DNA from: Prunella strophiata
Lineage: Eukaryota; Chordata; Aves; Passeriformes; Prunellidae
Reading direction: 5' to 3'
DNA: 64,000 nucleotides
NCBI GenBank assembly: GCA_036583965.1
Contig: JAZBQD010000028.1
Location: 2,294,001 to 2,358,000 of the forward strand
Below, piece by piece: positions 63,850 to 64,000 of this stretch (position 1 is the first letter of the stretch; the number at the start of each line of letters is the position of its first letter). A program made the translations under genes and the position numbers. Under the pieces are notes generated by a model. That model did not search any database, was not told the DNA's origin, and saw only the letters and a program-made list of their open reading frames with translations.

Positions 63850-64000
63850 AGGTTGTGCAGAGAAACTGTGGAGTCTTCATCCTTGGAGGTATTCAAACCC
63901 ACATCAGTCCTGGGCAGCCTGCTTGGATGACAGGGCTCTGAGCAGGGCAGGCTGTTGTGCTAGATGACCTCCAGTGGTCCCTTCCAACCTCTGCAGTTCT
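63850..64000 (+). mobile_element. CR1 LINE fragment, 3' part, cut by window end
   Basis: The order of phrases is that of the avian CR1 3' region: AGAGAAACTGTGGAGTC, then TTGGAGGTATTCAAACCC, a CTGGGCAGCCTGCT segment, TGCTAGATGACCTCCAG and GGTCCCTTCCAACCTC. The element is 5'-truncated, as most CR1 copies are, lies in + orientation and has no coding part here. The terminal short repeats would lie beyond the window. Differences from the consensus suggest an old copy. Confidence 0.93.

Overview
The window is vertebrate nuclear DNA, most likely from a bird. The gene is split into short exons with GT-AG introns, and the sequence between exons is AT-rich with no bacterial-style coding. The right edge carries a fragment with the typical 3' tail sequence of a CR1 LINE, the main retroposon of avian and reptilian genomes. 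There are no operons, CRISPR arrays, tRNA or rRNA genes, and I saw no CpG-island promoter.

One gene dominates: SPHKAP (sphingosine kinase type 1-interacting protein, an A-kinase anchoring protein selective for type I PKA) on the + strand. Eleven coding exons can be placed between 14331 and 57417: 14331-14433, 20392-20502, 38757-38816, 41729-41863, 44242-44497, 44761-48497 (the giant central exon), 51757-51936, 53818-53904, 54893-54945, 55030-55214 and 57274-57417. All junction phases agree with one another. The first exon, encoding about 11 residues including the start codon, was not found and probably lies left of the window. With a first exon of that size the protein would be about 1,694 residues, close to the roughly 1,700 of mammalian SPHKAP.

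Layout: 1-14330 holds no recognisable gene and is probably SPHKAP intron 1. 14331-44241 holds five small N-terminal exons separated by large introns, one of them 18 kb. 44242-48497 is the coding core, with an FFAT-like motif, two candidate PKA-RI anchoring helices and a conserved AKAP110-like region. 51757-57417 holds the C-terminal exons. 57418 to about 59480 is a probable 3' UTR. 59500-63850 is intergenic sequence with a perfect 3 x 40 bp tandem repeat and a few weak minus-strand coding signals. 63850-64000 is a CR1 fragment cut by the window edge.

The most notable feature is a one-base frame disruption inside the giant exon, between 46789 and 46800, just before the second anchoring helix. 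All other exons, splice sites and the stop codon are intact, so a sequence error or a polymorphism is more likely than an old pseudogene, but a real lesion would remove the C-terminal ~45% of the protein. Other points worth checking are paired alternative splice sites at the giant exon's 3' junction, an 84-nt intron that is open in frame, and an A/T-symmetric pair of polyadenylation signals downstream. I found no evidence of an undescribed multi-gene system.
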